Of a DNA stretch of 64,000 nucleotides, positions 24,200-35,675 are shown piece after piece; within the stretch, counting starts at the first letter, position 1, and each line of letters begins with the position of its first letter. The notes below the pieces were generated by a model that saw nothing but the letters and a program-made list of their open reading frames with translations, had not been told where the DNA came from and did not search any database. The translations under genes and the position numbers were made by a program. The DNA is from Arthrobotrys musiformis (taxonomy: Eukaryota; Ascomycota; Orbiliomycetes; Orbiliales; Orbiliaceae), in assembly GCA_036971715.1 (NCBI GenBank), contig JAVHJL010000004.1, positions 806,001-870,000 of the forward strand, in the 5' to 3' direction.

Positions 24200-25027
24200 C
24201 TAAAACTCATCAATGCTTGACTGGCTAAGCGTCAGCCTTCGAAGCTTCCCTCTACCTTCCCTAGCCTCCTTCTCTTTATTAAAATCGACAAAGATCCTCT
24301 TAACGATCTCAAGAGCCTAAATCCACGGGTCAACGTTCATAATTTCCTCAAAACTCATATAGTCATATATACACCGCAGTAAGCATTGATATCACTAACC
24401 TGAGGATTATCCTTAAAATCCTCCAATGCCTTATTAAGTTGTCTCTCGCCGCAAGCCAGTCCCTCGTCGGTGAGTTTCGACCAGACGACTATTTTAAAAT
24501 CGGTGGCCTCGTCGTACTCGGGTTGCTTGCCGCTCGATGTTTCGGCCTGCGCTTCAGCAGTACCTTCTGCCTGCTGACCCCCGATGCCGGGCATTATAGT
24601 CGGCTTTATGTATGCATCGCCGGCGCCGTCGAAGAATGGACCTGAGAAGTATCTGCATCAACTTTCTCATCTCCTCATGAGGGAACGAATGAGGCCGGGG
24701 GCGGGTGTTATACCATCAAACCGAACAGCATCATTGCTAAAACTACGATTGACAGAAGAGGAGTAAGGGCCGGGTGGGCTGCCGTTGATTCCGATGTACG
24801 TGAAGGTGAAACTGACTTGTGGCCATGGGTTGGTAATGGGGTTTTGCCCGCTTTTAACGATGTAAGGTGGAATCGGCGTGGTAAACGTCGCAATATCGCC
24901 GCTTGAGAGGTCTGCGCCAATGTAGACGTTGGTTAGAGTGGTGGTTCCTGGAGTTGGTGGTGGCACTGTGAATGGTTGTATGTTAGTAGATATATATACC
25001 GCATGATGGGGTTTGCAAAAGCATACT
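24200..25027 (-). CDS. Unknown 203-aa protein, split start codon
   Basis: Not recognised. Four exons fit well: the single base A at 25027 (last base of a 5' leader exon), then 24714-24965, 24400-24641 and 24200-24316, giving 204 codons with all phases closed. Introns are 61, 72 and 83 nt. The first has a TACTAAC branch site and a GTATGC donor, and splicing creates the initiator (A|TG, context ACA ATG CC). The protein starts MPPPTPGTTTLTNVYIGA and is rich in beta-prone residues up to residue 85. A Gly/Ala/Gln-rich linker follows (GIGGQQAEGTAEAQ), then a helical charged C-terminus (KALEDFKDNPQALEIVKRIF) ending in a basic KLRRLTLSQSSIDEF tail. No signal peptide or membrane segment. I infer a real gene from the coherent splice sites, not from homology. 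Confidence 0.65.
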
Positions 25028-25416
25028 TGTCAAGTTAATATTTTTATTCAAGCCAAATTTAGGGGTCTGTAGTAATTCTCGAGGTAGGTATGGTGAGATA
25101 TGTTCGTCTTACTTATGCTACGAAGATTAAAAACTTTTGTCGAGAGGCGGCTGGTTGGGCTCTACTTATAGCCATCTTGTAAACTAAAATTTAGATAAAT
25201 CCTTAAGGCATCCAAGCCATCTCGAAATCGATATTAATCCATAGGGGAACAGAGGTACCGAAAGGAAGAAAAGGCGAATTGGGGGCTTGGAACGGCAACT
25301 TGCACACCAGCGCCGTCCTGATCCTCGTTCAGTGACCAGTATTGCACGATCGTACGAATGATTTTTGCGTCAATCATTTTGAGCTGAGCGTGAGGATTGA
25401 ATTGCAACATGATGGG

Positions 25417-25447
<31 letters not shown>

Positions 25448-26883
25448 ACGATATCCGCGATATCCACTGTCAAATCATCGAGATTTTGAATCGATATCTA
25501 TCCCAGCTGAGATGGCGGATTTGAACATCCTGCTGCCGCTGGTGGCTTCAAGCCAAAATATTCTCATTCGTTGTTCAAGCACTCGAAGGCACCCGGGTCG
25601 GAGGGGGAGGGATCCCGATGCCGCGGACAGGTGGCTTAGGTCTGAAATCTGTGATTGATTGAATGTCGATAGCGATGATTTGTAACTGATGGGGCAATTG
25701 TTGGTTATGTAATATAATTTCCATCTCTTCACGAATTCGAATTCACTTAGTACATGTATTGACATCGATATATACTGGAATTCTGACGATATCGATTTAA
25801 AGTTTATTCCATAAACAAGCCACGGCGCGGGCCGAGTTAGAGCAAGCAAAAAGATACGGTCTATATACCCGAGCTCAGCTTAGTTAGCTTAAGCTTTCTT
25901 GGATCAGCTATTCCTGTGTGCGGTTTCGTGGCTCCAGCTGCAGCTGGGGGAGTTTTGATCACGTCTGCGGCATGCAGGGCGCAAATTCCAACATCACAAC
26001 TCGGCTTCGCTCGAGAAGATAGAAATGTGCATCTCAGCTATTCCTGTATGTGATATTTAGAGTTTCAATCTTAAAGAGTACCAATTCTGAATGGGGCCTC
26101 ATACATCAAGACAAAACGTTTTGCGTCTAATTATTGACAAAGATCCGAAGGTTTGGTGTCTTCCCCTCAATAATTCGAGAGAAAGCTGGCAGAGATATTT
26201 TAGAATTTGTAATTATTTGCATACGTATCTTTTTTTTCACCGTGGGGGCCTAGTTGCGGCCGAATTTCGGCATGTCGATATTCCAAAATCGATCTTAATA
26301 TGATTTCGATATATCATATATGCATAGAGGTATATGCGGTAAATGCCGTCTTCTCAGCTCTCCATCTGTCATGATCACCGGGTGTACAGCATCCGTAGGA
26401 TTTATTTCAAGTCTCAAGGTATCTAATGCAGGCAGGTATTCCTCCAGCATGCTTAGGTACATATTGGTCTCGTAACTAGACGTCGCAACGGGAGTTCACG
26501 GTATCGTAATCGCATGATATCTTGTCAATTCATGAATTCATCTATCTTCTCTTCAACTAGTTATCAATAATCTAGATCCCATTGCCTCTAGGTCTTTCCA
26601 ACTATTTTCCTTCCAACTGTTTCCCCCCCATTAAACCCATCCAACCTCCTGTTCATGACAATATTAACCACCCAAATGGTAAAAAAGAGGTATAAAAAAA
26701 TCGTACAAGAAAGGAAATATTATAAAAAGGCTAAACCGCAAATGCAAGGTTTCGTAACAAGCAGAGGTATAAATCATTCCCCATGAAAAAGATGTCGAGA
26801 AAAGTAAACCCTCAAAAAACACCATTAAAGATGCTTCCTCCACTTCTCGTCCCCTTCTTTTAGTCAACCTGGCGGCCGGAGTA
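25028..26883. other. Intergenic with A-tract
   Basis: 1.9 kb without a supportable gene. It contains the A29 tract at 25417-25445, repeated GATATC/CGATATC motifs, and several short ORFs without motifs. The left end holds the 5' leader and promoter of the split-start gene. Confidence 0.4.
25417..25445. repeat. A29 homopolymer tract
   Basis: Twenty-nine consecutive A on the plus strand after GATGGG. It could be simple slippage or the A-tail of a decayed retroelement; no element body or target-site duplication was recognised. Confidence 0.95.
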
Positions 26884-28132
26884 CTACGACTGTGTACTCC
26901 TGCCCCCACCCTCCCCTTCCTCGGGCGTAAAGCTAGTTCCACCCAGGACCTCGCCACCGCTCCTTCCACCAACGGTGGTAGCAGCCTGTAGCCTCTGATC
27001 TAAAACCTTGAGTGCCAAAGCCCTCCTTCTCTCAGCCTCTTGTCTGGCGGCCGATAATCTTCCCCCGGGTGGTCCTAAGATTCCCGCGAACCCACCGCCA
27101 TTAGCAGCAGTAGTCTGTGCTACGACTCTGTTATTACCAGCCTGAACATCTTCATCCGAGAATGGTGTGCAAAGCTTCATTGCCACGCAGGCGGTGTAAA
27201 CCGTGTTTGTGATCGGTGAGATAATCGGGTACATCCTATCTGGGAAGAAATGGGCAAAAGCGAAAGTCTCTGAGGCGTCGCCGCGGAGGGAGGTGGGCTG
27301 GGAGGCTGAGAGGTCTACGTATTGTTTCTTGTAGAAGCGGAGGTAGACCCAAGATGTTAAGAAGCCGTTTATTGCTAGGATGGCGGAGACGTCGGTGCCG
27401 ATTACTAGGCCGGAGAGGAAGGTGAAGAGGAGGAACAAAGCCGGGAAGTGCTAGATTAGAACTTAGCATAGTGGCTCCACTAACATGTATCGTAGCTCGA
27501 GGGAGGTTTATACCTTGACTCGCATCTTGATGATACCTTTGAAGAGTGTAACGGTGTGTTCTGGAACTAGCTGCTTGAATGCTACTAAGAACCCGGCTTG
27601 GAAGGCGACACCACCGGAGATAGACGTGAAGCTATATAAACCCCCCAGTTAGTCCCTCTCTTCGAAATCAATCGATACCACAAAACCACCGATCAACTTA
27701 CTTCCTCTCAATATTCCCAGTCACAGCATACCAAATCACATAAACCATCAGCGCGACAACATTGCTGATAACACACACCACACCTAGAAACTTCGCGAAC
27801 TCCTTCCCGCCCCATGCTCTCTCTAGGTACTTCCCTCCATAAAAGAAAGTAGCAAGCGTAATGATCAACGTGAAGATATTAGCCTCCACGAAAGACGCGG
27901 TTACCAGAGTCCAGGGATATATTATGCTCAACGCGGGGACGACGGTGAGGTATTGAATCCTCGTCGAGGCCAGGAATTCAGGTGGAGGGGAACCGAGCGG
28001 TCCGGAATTGCTGTTCGCGGCTGCCCATGAGACCCAAGCGCTGTAACGGAGGGCGCCGGCAATGAGCGACAGGCAGAGTTCGACGACGATGATGGCCCTG
28101 GTTAGGGGCGGAAGGTTGATCCGGGTGGGCAT
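26884..28132 (-). CDS. TMEM115/DUF1751-like Golgi membrane protein
   Basis: Rhomboid-fold integral membrane protein of the TMEM115 family, expected in the Golgi and lacking protease residues. Exons 27702-28132, 27514-27631 and 26884-27450 give 371 aa in phase with 70- and 63-nt introns. The start MPTRINLPPLTRA is typical of the fungal members. Hydrophobic helices occur at about 10-30, 60-85, 88-105, 118-140, 150-165 and 184-215. Conserved pieces include the PWTLVTASFVEANIF segment after TM2, FYGGKYLERAWGGKEF, and the C-terminal globular FPDRMYPIISP motif after the last helix. The tail (from about residue 270) is Gly/Ala/Ser-rich and cytosolic. TMEM115 is linked to Golgi glycosylation in animals, which fits the adjacent glycosyltransferase only loosely. 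Confidence 0.85.
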
Positions 28133-28988
28133 TTAAGGATGTTGAATGGTATTCCCCACCCCCTTGTTCAGGGATTTTACTTCCAAGACGGATTTTTTTC
28201 TTTCTTGTTTAATATTTGTGGGGAAAACCCTTTCGTTTGTATCGGAGAGCCCTGGGTGACAGCTTCTATTCGATCAACAGCGGCCGTTGGACCTGTGGCG
28301 TGGCTTTTCGGGAGGATTTCTTTTTTGTTTTTTTCCACCGTTTTTGTCTCCTTGGGAGTTTCTTGGAGGTCGGAAGCCAAAGCCACGGAAGGGCAGGAAA
28401 GGATTGCACAGAGTCGGGAAGCTGCGTGGGCTAGCGCATTGAAACCGGAGAGGTGATGGACGACGATGGGATGGATGTAGGACGAAGGGCGTACGCGGGG
28501 ATGACTTCGGATCGATCAGGACAGCAGGGCCAGTCGGGTCAGTCGCACAGGTGGTAAAGAAGGGGATGATGCTTCATGTTGGATTTGGATGTTGGTTGGG
28601 TTGGCAGCATTTCGAGGTTGGTTCGGTCTCGTCTGACCCGACGGGCCTGTTTCAGCCACAGTTCAGGCCGCCACAGTTGGGCCAATTTTCCCGGGCACCT
28701 TCCTAGAACAACCACCACGAAGGTGCATTCTGACGCCAGTCACAGGGGGTATCGGGTGTATTGTGGAGGCGTGTGTGTATTAAATGGTCTTCTAAAATGC
28801 ATCCCAGTATGTAGAAAATATAGAAGAGTTCGCCAAATCAAAACAGGAGAGGACAAAGAAGAAGAGGAAAAAGGACAAGCAAAAAGAGAAAAACAGAACT
28901 CCAAACATTATGTACCGGCTTCAAGAGACCCATTGCATCTTGGTTATTAGGAATATAGCATCATAGAACGGCATGACAGACGTGAAAC
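28133..28988. other. Intergenic
   Basis: 856 bp upstream of the TMEM115-like gene and downstream of the GT34 gene. It contains pyrimidine-rich sequence and a purine-rich run near 28845-28900. No gene seen. Confidence 0.4.
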
Positions 28989-30371
28989 TCATGCGACGGG
29001 CTTGCCCTTCGACCCCTTCCCGGCCTTCTTCTCCGGCTTCTTATATTTCTCCGTCATCTTCCAATACCGCTCGAATTCCTTCATACAAGCCTTATCCTTC
29101 TCCACGTCTCCGCACTTCTCAAAGTGAACTACAAAATCTCCGGATTCGAACCCCGTGCCGGCGTATTTGGCTCTGACCTCTTCCCCCTCGTTCTTCGGTT
29201 TCGCGTCCTTGTCGCCCTTCTTCTTGTTGGCGGGACTGTTTCCTCCAGCTGCGACAGGGTAGGAGAGCATGACTCTCTGCGGAATAATCGCCAATTTGGC
29301 CAGAACTGTCGGATGCCATTGAATCAAATGTTCCTATTTTCAATTCATCAGCACTGTAATGATTCCTGACCTCAAGAATAACCCCATGGGGGAAAGAGAA
29401 ACGTACCAAAGCACTCGTCTCGCCCTCTTTGAAGTGGTAGAACCGATATAGCGGATCAAACCACATGTCCAGCAGGTAGTACCCAAACAGAGTCGCCCCC
29501 TTCTTTCCACTCTTATTCTTCTTCTTTCCCCAACCCATCTCATCCTTCTTTCGTCGGATGATAAAGCTATCGCTCTTGACGCTCTTCGTGTCCTGGGTGA
29601 TAATAAGCTGGATGTCGTCTGGATTCTGGCGTTTGAACGTCTTTATGATGGATTCCGGTGGGATGACTGCATGGTCGCGTAGCATGAGATTCCCCAGACG
29701 GTTTTTGGACAGAATGTGCGATTCGAGGTTCAAGCCCATATTGATGATTAGGGAGTCCGAGGAAAGGAACCAAAACGTTTTCGTGTACGGATAGTTATTC
29801 ATGGCATCTCGGATCAATGGCAGTTTATTGTAACTCTAGAAACCCATCATTTAGCAACCAAACCTCCCAACAGCCCCATAAACCCTGAGGATTCATAGAA
29901 TTATAGAGAAATAAATACCTTTAGATAATGCCTCATCTTCCCAGCTCCGTCTTTAAACTGATACTCATTCCCGGCCTCGTAATCCCCCAAGTCTCGTGCA
30001 AAGATCTCATACCCCCACTTCTCAGCATACCTCTTCCTATTCTCCAATATCCTCTTCGAGTACGCCGACGACAGCGAATTCTTATCCAGTGCTACGACTA
30101 ACACTACCGGTGGAGCAGCACCTTTAGCTACCGCCACCGCCGCCCGGCGGGACATATAATCATTATCATTCCATCGGAGGTAGGCGAGTGTGAAAAATAC
30201 ACATCCGATGAGCAGGTATAAGACCCTTCTACGGCGTTTGAGCAGATGGGTGAAATACCCTGTCCGTGACGAAGACGGCGATGTGCCCTTTGGAGCCCAT
30301 TTTTCGGAGAGTTGCGGGGAGGATGACAGCGATGATGTTGTCGAGACGGTGGACGGGAGAGAGAAATGCAT
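28989..30371 (-). CDS. GT34 (Mnn10/Mnn11-type) alpha-1,6-mannosyltransferase-like
   Basis: Type II Golgi membrane protein related to the GMA12/MNN10 family, which extends N-linked mannan. Exons 29919-30371, 29407-29835 and 28989-29333 give 408 aa in phase (introns 83 and 73 nt). I chose the ATG at 30371 (MHFSLPST) over an upstream in-frame one at 30533 because it leaves a normal short cytosolic tail before the anchor VLYLLIGCVFFTLAYL. The catalytic domain shows VVLVVALDKN, NRKRYAEKWGYEIFARD, SYNKLPLIRDAM and LNLESHIL, then HFKEGETSALEHLIQWHP and a lysine-rich C-terminal tail. In the usual family motif the nucleotide-sugar-binding DxD sits where this protein has FLSSDSLIIN. Only the last Asp is kept, so activity is uncertain; it could be a non-catalytic complex subunit. 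Confidence 0.87.
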
Positions 30372-31894
30372 TGTTTGTTCGACCCCCTCGTGGGGTGTGG
30401 TTACACCGTGCTCACACGCCTTCACGCTATGGAATTGTCGGATAAACCGGGGCTGGCTGGCACACCCTTCAGCCTTCAGCGAGGGGCCCTTTGAAGCTGA
30501 GGAAATTCGAATGATGATCGTTGTTGATGGCAAAGAAAATGATTGTTGAAGCCGAAGTGAATATCTCGGAGAAGAGAACCATCCAAAATTGCTCTTCTCT
30601 CTTTTTTTTTTTTCGTGCTTTTAAGTTAATTAATTGTATTTGGCGCCGCCGTTTGCGGTGTTCTGTTGTGCTCTGCCCGAAATTCTGTTGCGGCTTGTCT
30701 TATTCTGTTCTCGACTTGAAACACCTCCAAACAATTACCAGCCTATCGTCGATGGCCTCGAAAACTTCACCAAAACGAAAGGCTCGAAGGATACAATAAG
30801 GTGAGGAGTTAGGAAAGAAAAAAGAATGAGAACGAAAGAATCAGGAAGGGATGCTAATAATATATAACAGGTTGTATATAAATAAGAATAGAGATGGGCA
30901 CACAATCAGGCAAGTAAAGGCGGCCGACTCGAGGCCCAAAAGGACCTGAATGCAACTCTGCATGCGCCAAAGGCATCAGCCCCCCCGGTCAAGTCAGGTC
31001 AGGTCTGGTTTCAACCAAGACTGCTGCTGCTACAAGCTCGTCCTTGCCGAACGAACGACCGAAAGGAAGGAAGGAAGCAAGGAAAAGGAATTCCGTTAGT
31101 GTGCAGCAGCCCTCGTTCCAGAATGAGATCCCAAATCCATGATCCCAAAAAGCTTGGTATTTTCCGGGATCCCAGATGGCGTCAGGCATCGAGTCGGTAT
31201 GCACGTCCACCGAGTATCAATTGCACTTGGACATATCTCGATCGACTCTTGTCGAGCTAAGTTCGACATGTTAATATGTTACTACCACCAATTGACTTGG
31301 AAAGCGTGCATTGCAAACCGGCCCTCGAATAAGGGCCACCCCAACCATCCCCATTCTCAGGAGCATCTTGATCAAAGGCGAGGATCAAGAATTAATATTA
31401 AAGATGGCTAGAGAAACATGAAATAAAAATGTTTTACCCGCCGTCCGTTGCAATTGCATGCGGCTGGCCCCAGAAGCCAGCATTGGGCCCTCACTCGAAG
31501 GCATACAAAATTCGAGTCGGGTCGAATGTTACCTCACAATCATCCCCAACCTGGTCCGAGTCCGCACTAAATCGCTAGTCGCTGGCTGTCCATAAAAGCT
31601 TGAATCCGAGGCTGCATGGGTCCCATTTCCGTCCCTCGCCGGGGGCCTATATTTGGCACCGCGAACTCGCGAATACCACCACATAAGAAGGAAGTCTGGA
31701 GCGAATACTACCTGCCCGCCGTCAATGCACTCTCTCATGTCAGATCGGGTCGGATATCTCCACTACGCTCCAAGGGTTGACTTTGCATTGCCTACGTAAT
31801 CAATTAATAAGATTTACGGTCAACTGCGAAGACGTTATCCGTCATATGCTATGGTATTATAGGGAAGGGAATCTGAATTGGGTCGAGCAATATA
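30372..31894. other. Intergenic
   Basis: 1.5 kb without a supportable gene, containing the GT34 promoter on its left and the 3' flank of the next minus-strand gene on its right. T-rich and purine-rich runs near 30599-30612 and 31050-31090 only. Confidence 0.4.
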
Positions 31895-32647
31895 CTAAAC
31901 AGCCCACCAGCACTCGACTTCACAGTGCTCAACTCGACACTCCCAACCGGCATAAAAAGCCTTGATCAAAATTCTGATCTCATCGCCGCCCTTAAGTTCC
32001 CTCACGAACTGACCGTTCTTTTCGTGTCTCCCAATCTCGTCCACTCTCTTGGTATCATCTAGCGGCTTATCTTCATCCCATCTCCACGATACCTCGTACT
32101 TCAACACATCTGTCTCCGCAATCTTATTCCTCTGCAACAGACTTTCACACACTTTATACATATCCCCATCTTTCCTTGATACCACATTCGCTGCTTCATT
32201 TTTCAAGGGTAACTTCTGCCGTTCCCTCCAAATTTCAACATCAATCCGACTTCTGCCCCATTCATAAGTCCCATCGACCTCCGGGTGGCTGCTCCAGCCT
32301 TGATCCCGACATCTAAGTCTAAACACAATCTTTCTAACCCTCCCGGGTCTTCCACCCCCCAAACCCCCTTTACCGATAGTGTCCTTCCCTAGTGCCATGA
32401 AATCCGGTATTTGGGCTACGAGGTAAACTTTGATACCCGACCACCCGCCCCCTTCGCGATTCATTTCCCCGTTGTAACCCCACCACGTGGATTGAACGAA
32501 TCCCTTCTCCCCGACGCCAATGATCTCATGGTCGAAGTATTCGGCGTAGTCGAGTATTTCAGACACTAGTTCTGCGGGGACTTTGGTAGCTAGCAATTCT
32601 GTGGCGGTTTCCGCATCTTTGGCGGTCTCTTCGAGAGATATGGACAT
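31895..32647 (-). CDS. Fungal hypothetical protein, F-box-like N-terminus
   Basis: A single-exon 250-residue protein. The stretch KVPAELVSEILDYAEYF (residues 22-38) resembles the first part of an F-box-like motif. The middle carries VRKIVFRLRCRDQGWSSHPE followed by a WxRxxIDVEIW block, and the C-terminus has IKAFYAGWECRVEHCEVECW. I recall this RDQGW-type domain from uncharacterised, often multicopy, proteins of filamentous ascomycetes with no assigned function. No signal peptide or membrane helix. The ATG at 32647 is the first in the ORF. Nearby genes give no functional hint. Confidence 0.7.
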   Translation of the reverse strand: MSISLEETAKDAETATELLATKVPAELVSEILDYAEYFDHEIIGVGEKGFVQSTWWGYNGEMNREGGGWSGIKVYLVAQIPDFMALGKDTIGKGGLGGGRPGRVRKIVFRLRCRDQGWSSHPEVDGTYEWGRSRIDVEIWRERQKLPLKNEAANVVSRKDGDMYKVCESLLQRNKIAETDVLKYEVSWRWDEDKPLDDTKRVDEIGRHEKNGQFVRELKGGDEIRILIKAFYAGWECRVEHCEVECWWAV

Positions 32648-33838
32648 AGTGGGGATGTCTGCGGGTGTATTGATGATAACCGGACAATACTTTACTGATT
32701 ACTCGGTTTTTTGAGGCTGTGAAGTAGTAAGAATTTCTAAGAAGAGGGTGGGCGTACTGCTTATTACCCCGCACTAAACAGTTTAGATATTTATATATTC
32801 TTCTATTCCATTGACACCCCTCTGACGGGGAGTATGTTAGCACATCACGGTCGTGTGGTCGTGACGTCGGAGAGAATTGAGTCAACAGTAAAAGTGACCT
32901 GTAGACGCATGATCACGCTTGGCTTCATCAACTTGCTGCAGTGACGTGTCACAAAACAAAGGATTAAACTCATACTTACAAGAGAAGCATGCACCGCCGA
33001 CGTGGTTTCTCTGGATGTATAACATCCAAGCTAAGTACATGATAGTAAGAGCGGCTGAAAAAAAAACTTATTTTGAGGTATGTCTGCATGTAGTGCGTGA
33101 CGAAACCTGTAGAGGAGACCATTTGGTCGACCTCATTTCAGCCAGCTAGTCGGCTTATCGCGCGCGTGAACACATGGACACTCAATATGCAATGCATGTT
33201 ATGTTACACAGCCCCACTGTCTATCCGGGTCAGGATGTGTACTTGCATAGTGCGGGGTGTAGGCATTGGTTGTCTCGTCGCCAGACTCCTCAACTTGTGA
33301 GGCATTGGTACCTCCTCATAAGCACTACTATCCACCACTATCTTTTTCTGAAAATCAATATCGGTATTCTTTGATGGACAAGGTTTTTAAGTATCCGAGA
33401 GGGATCTATCAGCACGTTCTTAGTATACGCACATGAGTATATACATATAAACCGCAACTAACCTAAACATCTCGCAGTATATACGTATGCGCGTTAAAAA
33501 TTTCGAATAGCGGAGGGAGCTCAGATTTTTGTGTTCCTCAATTTATATCGACCCAAGATGAACTTTTCAACGATAATGTCATTATGTATAGGATTGGTAG
33601 ATGCATTTATTGGGTAAATTTCACTCTCGATCAGCAGTATCTCGCCCAACCGCTCTTGAGGTTTGTATGAGTAGGCCGGGAGGTCATTGCATATATGCAT
33701 ATATCAACAGTGTAAAATCTAGGCGCCATCGCCAACGTCCGCAATTAATAGAATTGGTGTATTTATAACATCAACCAGGCCACAGTAGTAGGCGAAAAGT
33801 AACTATCGACGATAATTTGGTACCAAACCACCCCCAGT
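32648..33838. other. Intergenic
   Basis: 1.2 kb, no supportable gene. AT-rich with TGCAATGCATG at about 33188 and TATATGCATATAT palindromic sequence at 33692. Confidence 0.4.
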
Positions 33839-34532
33839 TTACCCATCCACTCGACTAAACATGGTCCAAAACGTCGAATAGCGGTGGTAGTACCAAAAAT
33901 GCCACGTTAGCACCGGAATGCAGACCACCAACAAGAGAAAAGCCCACCCCACTAGCGCTACAACTATCGCGACGACCCCCCACTTCCTACCACCGCATAA
34001 CCAAGATATAAAACACACGGCGAGATGTAATGAAGTATTTGCGTACAACATCCAGAGCACACATGGCTCTAGTTCATTGTTTACGAACTTGTAAAAGATT
34101 TGGCCGCCAGAGACTGCTACGAGCATTGTGTGAAACATAATTATTAGAAGAAAGCCTACTGTATACACGCAAACACATGGGAATATTTAGCAAATCCGGC
34201 ATGTTGTTAGCAAATATCTCTCTATGTGAAGAAACAAATATATCCCCTTGGCCGATTCAAGGATAGAAACAACCAACAGGAAGGGCGCATGGGGGAAGGT
34301 GCCTCCGGGGGGGGGCTTGTTTTATCAACTTACGCGGGTCTGAGTCCTCGTCAATATAGCCCTTTTCCCAGAAATTTGGTTGCTTCTTGCGGGCTTCTAA
34401 CTGAGCCTGCAGGGATTTCAGCTGCCTTTCGTAGTTGGCACGTAATTCGTCGTATTGCTTTGTGCTTTTGGAATCGGTCCATGTTTCTTCGACCCCCGGA
34501 TCACTGGTTTTGGAACCCGAATTCGAACTCAT
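33839..34532 (-). CDS. Small three-helix membrane protein, paralog 1
   Basis: 172 aa from exons 34334-34532 and 33839-34158, in phase. The intron is 175 nt with a GTAAGT donor and an ATACAG acceptor. The cytosolic N-terminus (MSSNSGSKTSD) leads into a short charged coiled-coil-like helix (YDELRANYERQLKSLQAQLE). Three hydrophobic segments follow: FLLIIMFHTMLVAVSG, LWMLYANTSLHLAVCFISWL and VVAIVVALVGWAFLLLVVCI. The last 20 residues read WHFWYYHRYSTFWTMFSR. The same signature ends the gene at 35676-36238, so the two are tandem paralogs with a shared exon layout (soluble exon 1, membrane exon 2). Function unknown. The ATG at 34532 was preferred to one ten codons upstream because it gives the MSS- start also seen in the paralog. 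Confidence 0.75.
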
Positions 34533-35675
34533 TGTTAAGAAATTAAAGTTGAATTTCCTCAAGCTCAGTGGTTTTGGGGGGTTAAGTCTAGAGTGGTGCG
34601 CTAGTGTTGAAGTGAAGAAATATGGGGGGATACTGCATAGCGGTATGATAGTTTCATGAATGGAGTCAATAGCTATACAGTGAGGGCGTTTTAGAGTAGA
34701 AATTATCGATATCTATGGTAAGCTTCCCCCGCTCCATCAAAATGAACACTTATTAATGGAGGGTATTTGGGCCTCGATCGGCGTCTAAAGCCCTAACTCC
34801 CTCTTCACGTGCATCTCTACGCGCGATAATCTAAATGCACAATCCATGTGAAATGCGACGAGTAGAACTCTTCGGTCAAAGAAGCCCCAGCATGAGACCG
34901 AACGGAGGAAGCAGATTTGAAAGACAACAGCGAGGCATTCTGTGAGATCTTCTATATATGCATATATGACACTTGAGGCTTCCTTCGGTCACACTTAAAC
35001 CTGAGTGAACCAAAGAAGCTGGCCATATTTACATCGTACATCATAAATATTCAGTATTGACGTCATAACATTTTCCGTAGGATAAAATGAAGCAATGACT
35101 TTGTGAGGCCGTCTTTTGTGAGGGTCATCTTTAGTTTTTATGCTCACCGTAGTACTGAAACTTTTGAATCTGGTGTGATCGTGACCGACCTGTCTCATAC
35201 CCAGACCACCAGGGTGTGTGATTCTAGAGATATAAAATAGCCAACGGTCATATCCACTATTTTTACCGTCATTTTGCAGTTCCAGGGAGCTTTGAACGCA
35301 CTGTAGCGTTACCAGACCCCCAATTAAAAGCTTGACATCTGGATAGTATCTAAAGTTATAATTATGTTATCTGTAGGGTTTGATTTGTCTCGAATCCAGG
35401 GTTTGATTAACGAGTCATCTTTGTCTCATAACTCAACCAAATTTGCGGGTATCAAATACTGTTGTCGAGGTTTCGAAGGACTCCTATCTATAATATATAA
35501 GGCACTTGCTCTCTTCTATCCAATGATGAGATTGCAAATTTAGGGACCTAATTCTATCTTTCCTTATAGCCCACCTGTCTACAACGTAATATCCCCATTC
35601 CGACCATGTATAGACTTAACAACCAAATAAAGAAGACCAAACTTTATCAAATCAAAACAGAACCCACACCTCGTC
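34533..35675. other. Intergenic between the two membrane-protein paralogs
   Basis: 1.1 kb, AT-rich, no gene seen. It contains the promoter of paralog 1. TATATGCATATATG at about 34953 is similar to the palindrome near 33692. Confidence 0.4.

Noticed and set aside
24966..25024. Alternative first exon (25000-25024, MLLQTPSC) for the unknown four-exon gene
   Set aside because: Phase works, but it would need a 34-nt intron, shorter than any other here; the 61-nt split-ATG model has a better donor and normal length.
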